Assembly: GCA_964438975.1 (NCBI GenBank)
Contig: CAYTMU010000006.1
Span: 46,754-110,753, forward strand
From: Chryseosolibacter sp964438975
GTDB lineage: Bacteria > Bacteroidota > Bacteroidia > Cytophagales > Cyclobacteriaceae
Reading direction: 5' to 3'
DNA: 64,000 bases
Every line of letters begins with the position of its first letter. Position 1 is the first letter of the stretch. The notes beneath the pieces are model-generated. The model saw only the letters and a list, made by a program, of their open reading frames with translations, had not been told where the DNA came from and made no database searches. The translations under genes and the position numbers were made by a program. Of the stretch, positions 17,450-25,849 are shown piece by piece.

Positions 17450-17611
17450 CTATCGAGCCACTTCCTCCAAAATGATTCCTCCAACCGGTGAGGAAACAGA
17501 ACTTGTTGCCTCTTGGCTGCTAGTACTTGCCGGTGCATTCACATTTGCAAACGTGAATGATAGGGTCACTAAGGCCACAATGGCCAGTAACACTGATATC
17601 TTGGTTTTCAT
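17450..17611 (-). CDS. Exported micro-peptide B (53 residues), signalling-peptide candidate
   Basis: Short frame starting MKTKISVLLAIVALVTLSFT and ending PVGGIILEEVAR, then TAG. Residues 1-26 form a signal peptide with plausible cleavage after NVNA. The predicted mature part is about 27 residues, Ser/Thr-rich, then the tail GGIILEEVAR. That tail matches the upstream gene's tail GGAFSDIVGR in pattern: GG, two hydrophobic or small residues, x, Asp/Glu, x, Val, Gly/Ala, Arg at the end. The two genes are tandem with 18 bases between stop and start, so probably one transcript. No family recognised. A signalling role is inference from the shared tail and the neighbouring TPR sensors. Confidence 0.7.
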   Translation of the reverse strand: MKTKISVLLAIVALVTLSFTFANVNAPASTSSQEATSSVSSPVGGIILEEVAR

Positions 17612-17629
17612 TTGAAACAGTGGGTTCGT

Positions 17630-17761
17630 CTATCGGCCTACGATATCACTAAATGCGCCTCCGCCATTTTGGGTGGTTGGTGCTACTTCCTCCTCTGTGC
17701 ATGAAGAGAATGACAATACACTAACAAATGCGATTGCGAGAGCGAAAATGACCTTTTTCAT
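17630..17761 (-). CDS. Exported lipoprotein micro-peptide A (43 residues), signalling-peptide candidate
   Basis: Short frame starting MKKVIFALAIAFVSVLSFSS with Cys21 next, and ending NGGGAFSDIVGR, then TAG. Residues 1-20 are a lipoprotein-type signal, with Cys21 as the likely lipidated residue. The mature peptide would be about 23 residues: an acidic stretch (CTEEEVAPTTQN), a glycine run, then AFSDIVGR. It is divergent from the TPR histidine kinase with about 102 bases between the start codons, and is followed by peptide B with the same C-terminal pattern. The length, clean signal peptide and paralogous tail argue that it is a real gene. No known family recognised. Confidence 0.7.
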   Translation of the reverse strand: MKKVIFALAIAFVSVLSFSSCTEEEVAPTTQNGGGAFSDIVGR

Positions 17762-17863
17762 AAATGTAAAATTTAGGTTTTGACTTTTTTCCGTGATAAA
17801 TTGTACCCAAAGATGGTTGGCTGTTGGATACTTTTTCAGTTAATAGATTTTTTAAAATAACCC

Positions 17864-20011
17864 GTGTACCAAATCGTTTGCCGTTTTCCGAAGTTTCCTT
17901 TTGTACTCAGTCTTTTGCTCCTCTTCACTTCGGGAAAAACCTATCCCCAAGGCACGAAGGCAATAGACTCGCTAAAGTCATTAGCCGAGACTAGGTCAGG
18001 CATCGAGAAGTATGACGTCCTTTTTGAGTTGGGGTTTGAATACTATCTGCATGGCCAGATAGAACAGGCACTCGCAGTCTTTCAACAAGCAAAACTGATC
18101 TCACTAAGACATCGGGACAGTGTGAGGTTAGTGAAAGCAACAAGGATTGAGTTTCAAATGCTCCGCAGACTGGGAAGAGAACAAGAAAACCTTCAAGAAT
18201 TGATTGCTATTTTGCCTGTTGCTAAGAGGCTTGGAATAAAGCAGGAACAAGAATACATACTCAACTCATTAGCAATCACCTATACTCTTCATGCAAACTA
18301 CGATAAAGCATTGGAGTATCACTTCCAAAACTTAGTCTTGCGGGAGCAGGATGGTGACAGTCGCAAGATTCGGGAATGCCTCAACAATATCGGTATTGTG
18401 TATTTCAAGTTGAGAAACTATCCGAAGGCGCTGGAGTATTATAATCTAGCGTTAGATCATGACAACGACATCAAGAACAGTGACTTCCGAGATGTCCTAC
18501 TCATCAACATCGGATTATGCTATAACCAACTTGGCAAATTCGATGAAGCAAGGGCTATCATCAAGAAGGCTTTCGAGTACTGCAGTCCTGTTTGCCAAGA
18601 TTTTACGATCCTACACGGAGAATTTGGGCTAGGTGTATCCTATTACGGGCAACAGATGTTCCGTCAGTCAAAAAAGCACTTCCAGCACTCCTATCAGACT
18701 GCTTTATCAACAAACGATCTTAGGTTTCAAGCCGAAAACTCCGTGTACTTGGCGCATATCTATGTTCGCAATGAACAATATGACTCCGCTTTGATCGCAC
18801 TGGCAAGGACCGAACAGATCGCTTTGAATGACGGATTCAGTGAACTCTTAATTGAATCCTACAGAGAGTATTCGAATCTATATTCCCGACAGAAGGACTT
18901 CGAAAACGCCTCAATCTACCAGAACAAATACATCACTCTGAAAGACAGCATCTACAGCGGTGAACTGATCGACCGGATCGCGAAAATCACTACGCAGTTC
19001 CAGGAACGTGTTAACCTCCAGACTATCGCTGATAAAGAAGAAACAATCGCGCGCCAGCGAGAACTCAATATCTCTATCGCCATCATCGCCATCCTCCTCT
19101 CTGCCCTGATATTCGTCCTCTACCACTCCATCAAAGTCAAACGCCGCGTCAACGCCGACTTGTCGGATGCAAAAGAAATCATCGAAGACCAAAATCGACA
19201 ACTGATGAATTCCAACGTTCACCTGAACCAGGAACTCAAAGAACGCAACCTCGACCTCCAACGTGCAAACGACTCCCTGCACCGGGTGAACGAAGAACTC
19301 GACAACTTTATCTACAAAACATCTCACGATATTCGCGGACCTCTCGCCAGCCTCAAAGGCATGTGCAACGTGGCCCTGATGGATGTCAAAGATCCGCTCG
19401 CTCTCAACTACCTTCAGAAACTCGATATCACTGCGGAAAAACTCAACACCATCCTCACCCGACTCCTCATCGTCAACCAGATCAACAATTCTTCGCTCCT
19501 CCACGACCGTATCGACTTCGAAGCGATCGTAGAGGATATCCTCATACTCGAACGAAAAAAGGGAATACCCAAACAACTCAAGATCACCCCGGATATCTGC
19601 CCCTCTACGGTGTTCCACTCCGATCCGCAGTTCGTTCGCATTATCCTCGAGAACCTCATCGACAACGCTATCAAATTCTACAACGATTCCGATCGCATAG
19701 AACCCTTCGTCAACATTAACATCTCTGGAAACGATGAATGCGTTAGCATCAACGTCGTTGATAACGGCATTGGCATCAGTGAGGTACACCCGGATAAAAT
19801 ATTCCAGATGTTCTCGCGGGCATCCGAACGCTCTGAAACAGGCGGCATCGGTCTCTACATTACGAAAACGGCTGCCGAAAAACTCGGCGGTACTGTGCAC
19901 CTCAAAACGACCCCTGAAGGATACACCGAGTTCTATGTGAGGCTGCCTTACAACATGCCCAAGGTATTCTCCAACGGGAATTCCGTGGAAAGCAAAATAC
20001 ACAAGGCCTGA
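17864..20011 (+). CDS. TPR-sensor transmembrane histidine kinase
   Basis: 715 residues. It begins at GTG 17864, because an in-frame stop sits two codons upstream and no ATG serves. Signal peptide to about residue 28; TPR repeats over about 50-365 (LNNIGIVYFKLRNYPKALEY), predicted periplasmic; membrane helix 403-421; coiled coil about 425-485; HisKA with His488 in KTSHDIRGPLASL; HATPase_c with N-box LENLIDNAIKF (Asn601), G1 VVDNGIGIS and G2 ETGGIGLYIT. There is no receiver domain. A C-x3-C pair (Cys240, Cys244) is shared with the paralogue at 15305. The sensor half is AT-rich with TTA, CTA, AGG and ATA codons; from about residue 365-385 onward codons become C-ending, as in the backbone. Divergent from the two micro-peptides. 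Confidence 0.92.
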   Translation: MYQIVCRFPKFPFVLSLLLLFTSGKTYPQGTKAIDSLKSLAETRSGIEKYDVLFELGFEYYLHGQIEQALAVFQQAKLISLRHRDSVRLVKATRIEFQMLRRLGREQENLQELIAILPVAKRLGIKQEQEYILNSLAITYTLHANYDKALEYHFQNLVLREQDGDSRKIRECLNNIGIVYFKLRNYPKALEYYNLALDHDNDIKNSDFRDVLLINIGLCYNQLGKFDEARAIIKKAFEYCSPVCQDFTILHGEFGLGVSYYGQQMFRQSKKHFQHSYQTALSTNDLRFQAENSVYLAHIYVRNEQYDSALIALARTEQIALNDGFSELLIESYREYSNLYSRQKDFENASIYQNKYITLKDSIYSGELIDRIAKITTQFQERVNLQTIADKEETIARQRELNISIAIIAILLSALIFVLYHSIKVKRRVNADLSDAKEIIEDQNRQLMNSNVHLNQELKERNLDLQRANDSLHRVNEELDNFIYKTSHDIRGPLASLKGMCNVALMDVKDPLALNYLQKLDITAEKLNTILTRLLIVNQINNSSLLHDRIDFEAIVEDILILERKKGIPKQLKITPDICPSTVFHSDPQFVRIILENLIDNAIKFYNDSDRIEPFVNINISGNDECVSINVVDNGIGISEVHPDKIFQMFSRASERSETGGIGLYITKTAAEKLGGTVHLKTTPEGYTEFYVRLPYNMPKVFSNGNSVESKIHKA

Positions 20012-20089
20012 CACCACGTCTCCATCACCACATCTTTCAAACCTCCCAAACGTTTCCCATCTTTGCAGACTTCAATCGAATCTTCCCCT

Positions 20090-22168
20090 ATGAAGAAATA
20101 CAAACGCTATACGATCACCTCCGCCCTCCCCTACGCCAACGGTCCGCTTCACATCGGCCATATCGCCGGAGCCTACCTTCCTGCCGATACCTACGTGCGC
20201 TTCCTCCGACTCCGCGGCGAGGATGTCATCTACGTCGGTGGATCCGACGAACACGGCGTGGCTATTACCATCGGTGCCAAAAAGGAGGGCCTTAGCCCAA
20301 AAGCATTCGTCGACAAATATCACAGCTTGATGAAAAAGGCTTTTGAGGATTTCGGCATTTCCTTCGATATCTACTCCCGGACCAGCAATGATATCCATTA
20401 CCAGACCGCGCAGGATTTCTTCCTCGAGGTGCACCGAAAGAACCTGCTCGTGGAAGAGACGTCCGACCAGTATTACGATGAACAGGAAAAGATCTTTCTC
20501 GCCGACCGCTATATCGTCGGCACTTGCCCGAACTGTGGAAATACAAACGCCTACGGAGACCAATGCGAAAAATGCGGCACTAGCCTGAGTCCCAAGCAGC
20601 TGATCAACCCGCGGTCTACTGTTTCGGGAAATACGCCGGTACTGAAACCTACCAAGCACTGGTACTTCCCACTCGACAAATTCGAGAACTGGCTTCGCGA
20701 ATGGGTGATCGATGGCCATAAAGACGACTGGAAAACAAACGTCTATGGCCAATGTAAATCCTGGATCGACCAAGGCCTTCAACCTCGTTCTATCACACGT
20801 GATCTGGACTGGGGTATCCCTGTTCCGCTACCCACCGCGGAAGGAAAGGTTCTTTACGTCTGGTTCGACGCTCCCATCGGCTACATCTCAGCAACCAAAG
20901 AACTCCGTCCCTCCGACTGGGAAAAATACTGGAAGGATCCCGACACACGGCTCATCCACTTCATCGGGAAAGACAACATCGTCTTCCATTGCATCATCTT
21001 CCCCGCGATGCTGAAGGCTCATGGCGAGTTTGTTCTACCCGACAACGTGCCCGCGAATGAGTTCCTGAATCTCGAAGGCGACAAGCTATCCACTTCCCGC
21101 AACCATGCTGTTTGGCTGCACGAATACCTCCAGGATTTTCCGGGCCGCCGGGATGAACTGCGGTACGTGCTGACTTCGATCTCGCCCGAGACTAAGGACG
21201 CTGATTTCACCTGGAAAGACTATCAGCAAAAGGTGAACAGCGAACTCGTAGCTATACTCGGAAATTTTATCAATCGCGTGATGGTGCTTACCTGGAAGTA
21301 TTTTGACGGCAAAGTACCCGGCACAGCCGAACTGTCGGGCAGCGACAAGCGCCAGCGGATCACCGATCTTCAACGCCAGGCGGCAACCGACATCAACGGA
21401 TCTGTCAAAAGTATGGTCGACTCTCTCGAACACTTCCGCTTCCGCGAAGCTCAGTTCCACATGATGAATATAGCGCGCATCGGGAACAAGTTTCTCGCAG
21501 ACACAGAGCCATGGAAACTGGCGAAAGACGATCCGGACGCAGTCGGCTTTGTCCTTCTCTACGCACTGAACATCGTTGGCAATCTCGGGGTTGCTGTCGA
21601 ACCGTTCCTTCCGGACGCCGCCGCCAATATCATCAAGCAACTTAATGCGACGTCACTTCACAGCGAGCTTTGGAAAAAGGGCGAACTCGCGGAGACAATC
21701 AAACCGGGTCACCAGCTCAACCAGCCTGAATTGTTGTACCGAAATGTGGAGGATGCCGATATCGCAAAACAGATCGACCGTCTTGCAAAAGCAAAAGCGC
21801 CAGCAAGCGATCCGTCAATATCCGAGGTGAAACCAATTAAGCCCGAGATCACTATCGACGACTTCTCCAAACTTGATATACGGATCGGCAAAGTAACAGC
21901 CGCGGAGAAGATGGAGAAATCAAACAAGCTGCTGAAATTGACAGTAGATAGCGGCGCGGATACGCGCACCATACTCAGTGGTATCGCGCAACACTACTCG
22001 CCGGAAGAGATAGTAGGCCGAAACGTGACCTTCATTGCGAATCTGGCACCGCGCAAGATGATGGGCATCCTGTCTCAGGGCATGATACTCATGGCGGAAG
22101 ATAGCGAAGGGAAACTGAGACTGGTCTCGCCGGATAAGGACGTAGAACCCGGATCAGCCGTCAGTTAG
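20090..22168 (+). CDS. metG: Methionyl-tRNA synthetase
   Basis: Charges tRNA-Met. 692 residues from the ATG at 20090; the frame extends upstream, but MKKYKRYTITSALPYANGPL is the family N-terminus. The class I signature is PLHIGHIAG. A zinc knuckle CPNCGNTNAYGDQCEKCG follows, then the KMSKS-like loop GDKLSTSRN, the anticodon-binding domain and a C-terminal EMAP-type tRNA-binding domain (FSKLDIRIGKVTAAEKMEKS). CATCTTTG at 20058-20065, one mismatch from TAnnTTTG, could be its promoter. Codon use is typical of the backbone. Confidence 0.97.
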   Translation: MKKYKRYTITSALPYANGPLHIGHIAGAYLPADTYVRFLRLRGEDVIYVGGSDEHGVAITIGAKKEGLSPKAFVDKYHSLMKKAFEDFGISFDIYSRTSNDIHYQTAQDFFLEVHRKNLLVEETSDQYYDEQEKIFLADRYIVGTCPNCGNTNAYGDQCEKCGTSLSPKQLINPRSTVSGNTPVLKPTKHWYFPLDKFENWLREWVIDGHKDDWKTNVYGQCKSWIDQGLQPRSITRDLDWGIPVPLPTAEGKVLYVWFDAPIGYISATKELRPSDWEKYWKDPDTRLIHFIGKDNIVFHCIIFPAMLKAHGEFVLPDNVPANEFLNLEGDKLSTSRNHAVWLHEYLQDFPGRRDELRYVLTSISPETKDADFTWKDYQQKVNSELVAILGNFINRVMVLTWKYFDGKVPGTAELSGSDKRQRITDLQRQAATDINGSVKSMVDSLEHFRFREAQFHMMNIARIGNKFLADTEPWKLAKDDPDAVGFVLLYALNIVGNLGVAVEPFLPDAAANIIKQLNATSLHSELWKKGELAETIKPGHQLNQPELLYRNVEDADIAKQIDRLAKAKAPASDPSISEVKPIKPEITIDDFSKLDIRIGKVTAAEKMEKSNKLLKLTVDSGADTRTILSGIAQHYSPEEIVGRNVTFIANLAPRKMMGILSQGMILMAEDSEGKLRLVSPDKDVEPGSAVS

Positions 22169-22207
22169 CCGGTAGGACTTCCCCGATAATAAACCTATTT
22201 TTGAAAC

Positions 22208-22885
22208 GTGAAGATGTTGCAAAAGGTGACGCGCGCGTTGACTCCCAGGGAAACGAAGACGCTGAAAAAAATCAGACGGACAAACGAGGACGTTCTCACG
22301 CGCGGATATAAATGGCCCAACGTCGGCCTGGCTCTTGTACTCGCAGCGCTTTGCTTATACGGAGCTACCTGGACGCGCTACGACCTCATAACCTTTATTC
22401 TGGGCGTGTCGGCGGTCTTTAGTGTCGGCTATGTCTTCTTTATGCCGTACGAAGCATACAAGGACATCAAACGTGCAAACAGGATGATCCGGAAAGTGGA
22501 GTCTGTCCTGAAGGAGGGTACGGTCGAAGTTACTCCGGTGGTCGCCACACGCGTGGCCTTGGCCAAGGAGCAGGAAGACGAGGGCGATCTTTACATCATC
22601 GAACTGGAGAATGCGCACATACTCTACATCTATGACTATGATCACAATATGAGAAAAGGGTTTCCCTGCCTGGAATTCGAACTCTATGACGAAGGCTTTT
22701 ACAACCTCATCGGTCGCCTGATAAATCCTGTCAGCGAAAAGATCAAACCAGTTGAGATCGATGCTCGAGCTAAATGGAACTACATCAGGAGATCTTCGGC
22801 GCCGGTTCATCTTCAGATCCAGAAGACGAACTTCGATCGGCTCGTTGAAAAGATGAGCAGCGACGGGGAAAAACTTACCGCCTGA
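22208..22885 (+). CDS. Unknown two-helix membrane protein
   Basis: 225 residues from GTG 22208, or 223 from the in-frame ATG at 22214. Two adjacent membrane helices lie at about 37-53 (VGLALVLAALCLYGATW) and 60-78 (ITFILGVSAVFSVGYVFFM). A soluble C-terminal domain follows, with alternating beta-like segments (DLYIIELENAHILYIYDYDH). No family recognised. Its 3' end overlaps the convergent secreted esterase by 11 bases. It starts 39 bases after metG and may be co-transcribed with it. Confidence 0.75.
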   Translation: MKMLQKVTRALTPRETKTLKKIRRTNEDVLTRGYKWPNVGLALVLAALCLYGATWTRYDLITFILGVSAVFSVGYVFFMPYEAYKDIKRANRMIRKVESVLKEGTVEVTPVVATRVALAKEQEDEGDLYIIELENAHILYIYDYDHNMRKGFPCLEFELYDEGFYNLIGRLINPVSEKIKPVEIDARAKWNYIRRSSAPVHLQIQKTNFDRLVEKMSSDGEKLTA

Positions 22886-25763
22886 CGATAAGTTTTTCGC
22901 GAACCGCCAATGCTCCCTGGTCAACGGTAATCAAATACATCCCCGACTGAAGACTGCCGACCGGCGTAATGCTGACTCCGTGCAAAAGCTGTTCAGGCAG
23001 AAAGACATCTTCAAACAAAAGACTGCCGGTGAGATCCAATAACCTTATGCGTACCGGAATTGTCAGAACAGTCTTTACGCTGACATTGATGTTATCCTGT
23101 GTAGCAGGATTAGGATAGACACTGATCAGGAAGCTGTCCTCCGGACCGTTATCAGGATTTCCAATTGACGTAACGATGCTCGGATCACTTTTGAGCACGT
23201 CTGACGAAACGCGCACCCACTCGTTCCCGGTATCAGGCCCAAGGTACTCGACTAGCAGGCTGTCTGTCTGGGTGTCTTCAAAATATTGTGCATAGATCCG
23301 ATGCGGCCCTTCTCCTAGTGATCGTGCAGATCCCTCAACCGTAACGACATCGTGAATACCGTCGTTGTCGACCACCAGATCATCGTTGATCCACAATCTC
23401 GAACCATCACTTGACGTCGTGCGAAACGCATACTCCCCCGGTTGTGTGATCAATAGATAACCGTCAAACGAAAAATTGTAGTAGTCGTCCTGTGTCTTCT
23501 GTGCGAGTGTAAACCCTGAAACCCGTCCGCTAAATTCAGCCCATGACCAATCGATCGAACCGAGGTCACTCCACGAACCGGTTGTGTGTTCATAATACAA
23601 TCCCGAAAAGAAGGTGTTGATCTGTATAGTATTACTCTCGGGCCCGATATTGCGCGATAGGTCTATTGCTTTAACGCGGACATTGAACTCTGCGTTGACC
23701 GGCAAGTCTGCCAGAACAAATGTCGTGTCGGCCGACGTCGTGGCAATAGTATCGTCATTGAAATATACCACATACTCACGCACGCGTGTGTTATCAGTCG
23801 CTGGTGACCATGTCAATTCGAAGCGCCCAACTCCGCGAGACCTCGCCTTCAGGTCGCGGGGCGACGAGGGTGGCTCATCGTCGAGCACCGTGTTGACGAC
23901 GATCCCTGTGTTGGCGGCCGATGGCACGTAAGCGGAACGACCCTCAATTCCCACTGCCCGGATCTTGTACTGATACGTGACGGTCGGTTCCACACCCGTG
24001 TCGTCGAATGTTGTCGCGTTCGCGGCAGTGATACCAGCCAACTCCCAGGATCCCCAGGAATTGCCGGTTTGCTTTCGTCTCCATATCTCGAAGCCGGTCT
24101 CATTCTCCGAGACGTCAGACCATGTCAGGACGTTCTCCGCAGGTGAAACCGAAATCCCGGAAAAGTTTTCTGGTTCAGCGATATTCAGCGGTGCAGAATC
24201 GCCGAAGAACACGTGGACGGGGGATGAAGGTGAACTCCGGCATCCGTAGCTCGACACAACCAGTGTATACGGGCCGTTGCCATGGGTAGCCGAAAGCGTG
24301 ACGGTCTTCATCGTATCATCTTCGCTTCCGGGAAAGTCGATCAACTCCCCATCCTTGTACCAGTAGTAGTGCCCGTATGCATCTCGTGAATCCAGCGTCG
24401 CGGTGTTACCTCCATTCAGATCGCGTAGAACAACCGTGCCTATCTGCTGTATGGTGGCGGCGGGGGGAGCACCTGCCTGCAATGTTAGCGGCCCGGACCA
24501 TTGGTTCCATTGTGCTTCTGTCGGATTGCTGACACGCGAGAAGCGCGCGCGATAGGTGCCGGGATTCTTTGCGTAAAATACCTCGGAGTCTGCGCCACTG
24601 ATGATTTGCCCCTGGAACTCCCATTGATAGGCGTGGAAGCCTTTGGCTAGCTCGAGGCGCGTTCCCTGCTCCGAGCAAATGATCTCCGACCCTTCAAAGC
24701 TGTGAATATCCGACTTACGCTGCCCTAGCATCCAGGTAAAGAAGTCGGGTTCGTTGAAGGCCTTGTTCCACGTGCCGTGCCCCAACTCCGGATAAAGCGT
24801 ATATCGAATATCAGCACCGACATTCTCGAACTGTTGGATGTAACGCCTCGTCTTGGACGGCCATGGGTTCACATCTCGCCCGCCTTGAAAGATCCACAGC
24901 GGTATATGGGCAATGGTGTGCGCAACCCCCTGGCTATTGATAAACCCATCGTCGACAGCCGACATCGCCACCGCGGAGGCGAACAGCCACGGCGCCCTTT
25001 TTAAAGCCTCGTAAACACCGTGACCACCGTTCGAAAGTCCTTCGATATAAACGCGATCCTCGTCTATATTGTACTTCTTCATTACCAGGCGAATGATGCG
25101 GATCGCATCCTGAACGGCAAAATGATCCCAGCCATTGAGATTCTGAGGGAACAATACAAAACCCGGAAACGACCTCTCATCCAAGGCCGGGTCGTCCGGT
25201 AACTTTCCTCCTGCGTACTTAACTGCTGAAAGGTGTTTGGCGCCCCCGTGCAGGAGATTGTGATCATTGTTCATCAACGGGTTATCGGGGTTGGCAGGTG
25301 CGGCTGGAGAATTTGCATTGGGTGTCCACGAACGGGTAGCGTGGTAGCAGTTACCTTCATTGCAGTTGCCGCGCTCGCCGTATCCATGCATCATAATAAC
25401 CAGTGGGTAGCCGTCCGGGAAGTCGGCCTGATAATCCACCGGTGGAAGTAAACGGTAATTCATCACAAAGTTGTCGCCCGTACTCGTCTTCTCGCGCAAA
25501 TGGCCCTCTTGATACGGGCTGGAGTCCCACGACGTCATGTCGAAGAAGGCGTTGGTCCTGACTCCGGGTGACGATTCACGGAAAGAGTAAGTGCCGTCCT
25601 GCAGATAGTAGTAATTCGTAGCGGATTTTGCTATGCGAATATCCAGGGCGCCGTACGGCATGCCGGTCTGGTAAATGTAAGCCGTGTCTACCTGTGAGAA
25701 ACCCGTGACACTGAACGTCAGAAACAGGAAAAGACAAAGGCAGCGGGATAGTTTTCTTTTCAT
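22875..25763 (-). CDS. Secreted multidomain esterase with PA14 domain and type IX secretion signal
   Basis: 962 residues. Signal peptide MKRKLSRCLCLFLFLTFSVT. An alpha/beta-hydrolase domain covers about 60-350: YPLVIMMHGYGERGN (oxyanion region), nucleophile Ser in IEGLSNGGHGVYE, and a likely catalytic His in YPELGHGTW. Then an Ig-like region, two FN3-type repeats (WSDVSENETGFEIWRRK; FELTWSPATDNTRVREYVVY), and a PA14 domain (SGLYYEHTTGSWSDLG, with TTSSDGSRLWINDDLVVDN). The C-terminus ISVYPNPA through GMYLITVDQG is a type A sorting domain for type IX secretion. Probably a cell-surface or released carbohydrate or ester hydrolase; PA14 suggests glycan binding. Substrate unknown. Confidence 0.88.
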   Translation of the reverse strand: MKRKLSRCLCLFLFLTFSVTGFSQVDTAYIYQTGMPYGALDIRIAKSATNYYYLQDGTYSFRESSPGVRTNAFFDMTSWDSSPYQEGHLREKTSTGDNFVMNYRLLPPVDYQADFPDGYPLVIMMHGYGERGNCNEGNCYHATRSWTPNANSPAAPANPDNPLMNNDHNLLHGGAKHLSAVKYAGGKLPDDPALDERSFPGFVLFPQNLNGWDHFAVQDAIRIIRLVMKKYNIDEDRVYIEGLSNGGHGVYEALKRAPWLFASAVAMSAVDDGFINSQGVAHTIAHIPLWIFQGGRDVNPWPSKTRRYIQQFENVGADIRYTLYPELGHGTWNKAFNEPDFFTWMLGQRKSDIHSFEGSEIICSEQGTRLELAKGFHAYQWEFQGQIISGADSEVFYAKNPGTYRARFSRVSNPTEAQWNQWSGPLTLQAGAPPAATIQQIGTVVLRDLNGGNTATLDSRDAYGHYYWYKDGELIDFPGSEDDTMKTVTLSATHGNGPYTLVVSSYGCRSSPSSPVHVFFGDSAPLNIAEPENFSGISVSPAENVLTWSDVSENETGFEIWRRKQTGNSWGSWELAGITAANATTFDDTGVEPTVTYQYKIRAVGIEGRSAYVPSAANTGIVVNTVLDDEPPSSPRDLKARSRGVGRFELTWSPATDNTRVREYVVYFNDDTIATTSADTTFVLADLPVNAEFNVRVKAIDLSRNIGPESNTIQINTFFSGLYYEHTTGSWSDLGSIDWSWAEFSGRVSGFTLAQKTQDDYYNFSFDGYLLITQPGEYAFRTTSSDGSRLWINDDLVVDNDGIHDVVTVEGSARSLGEGPHRIYAQYFEDTQTDSLLVEYLGPDTGNEWVRVSSDVLKSDPSIVTSIGNPDNGPEDSFLISVYPNPATQDNINVSVKTVLTIPVRIRLLDLTGSLLFEDVFLPEQLLHGVSITPVGSLQSGMYLITVDQGALAVREKLIVRR

Positions 25764-25849
25764 AGCAGTGAACAGTCGGTACGTGTTCCGTAAACTGCTT
25801 AAAAACTATACCCGGCATTCGGGTTCCTGGCGATCTCACGCCTAACCGG

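Noticed and set aside
18911..20017. Long reverse-strand frame (368 codons) opposite the kinase domain
   Set aside because: A mirror of C-rich third positions in the kinase codons: Val/Asp/Phe-rich, with no family features. The forward frame has all kinase motifs.
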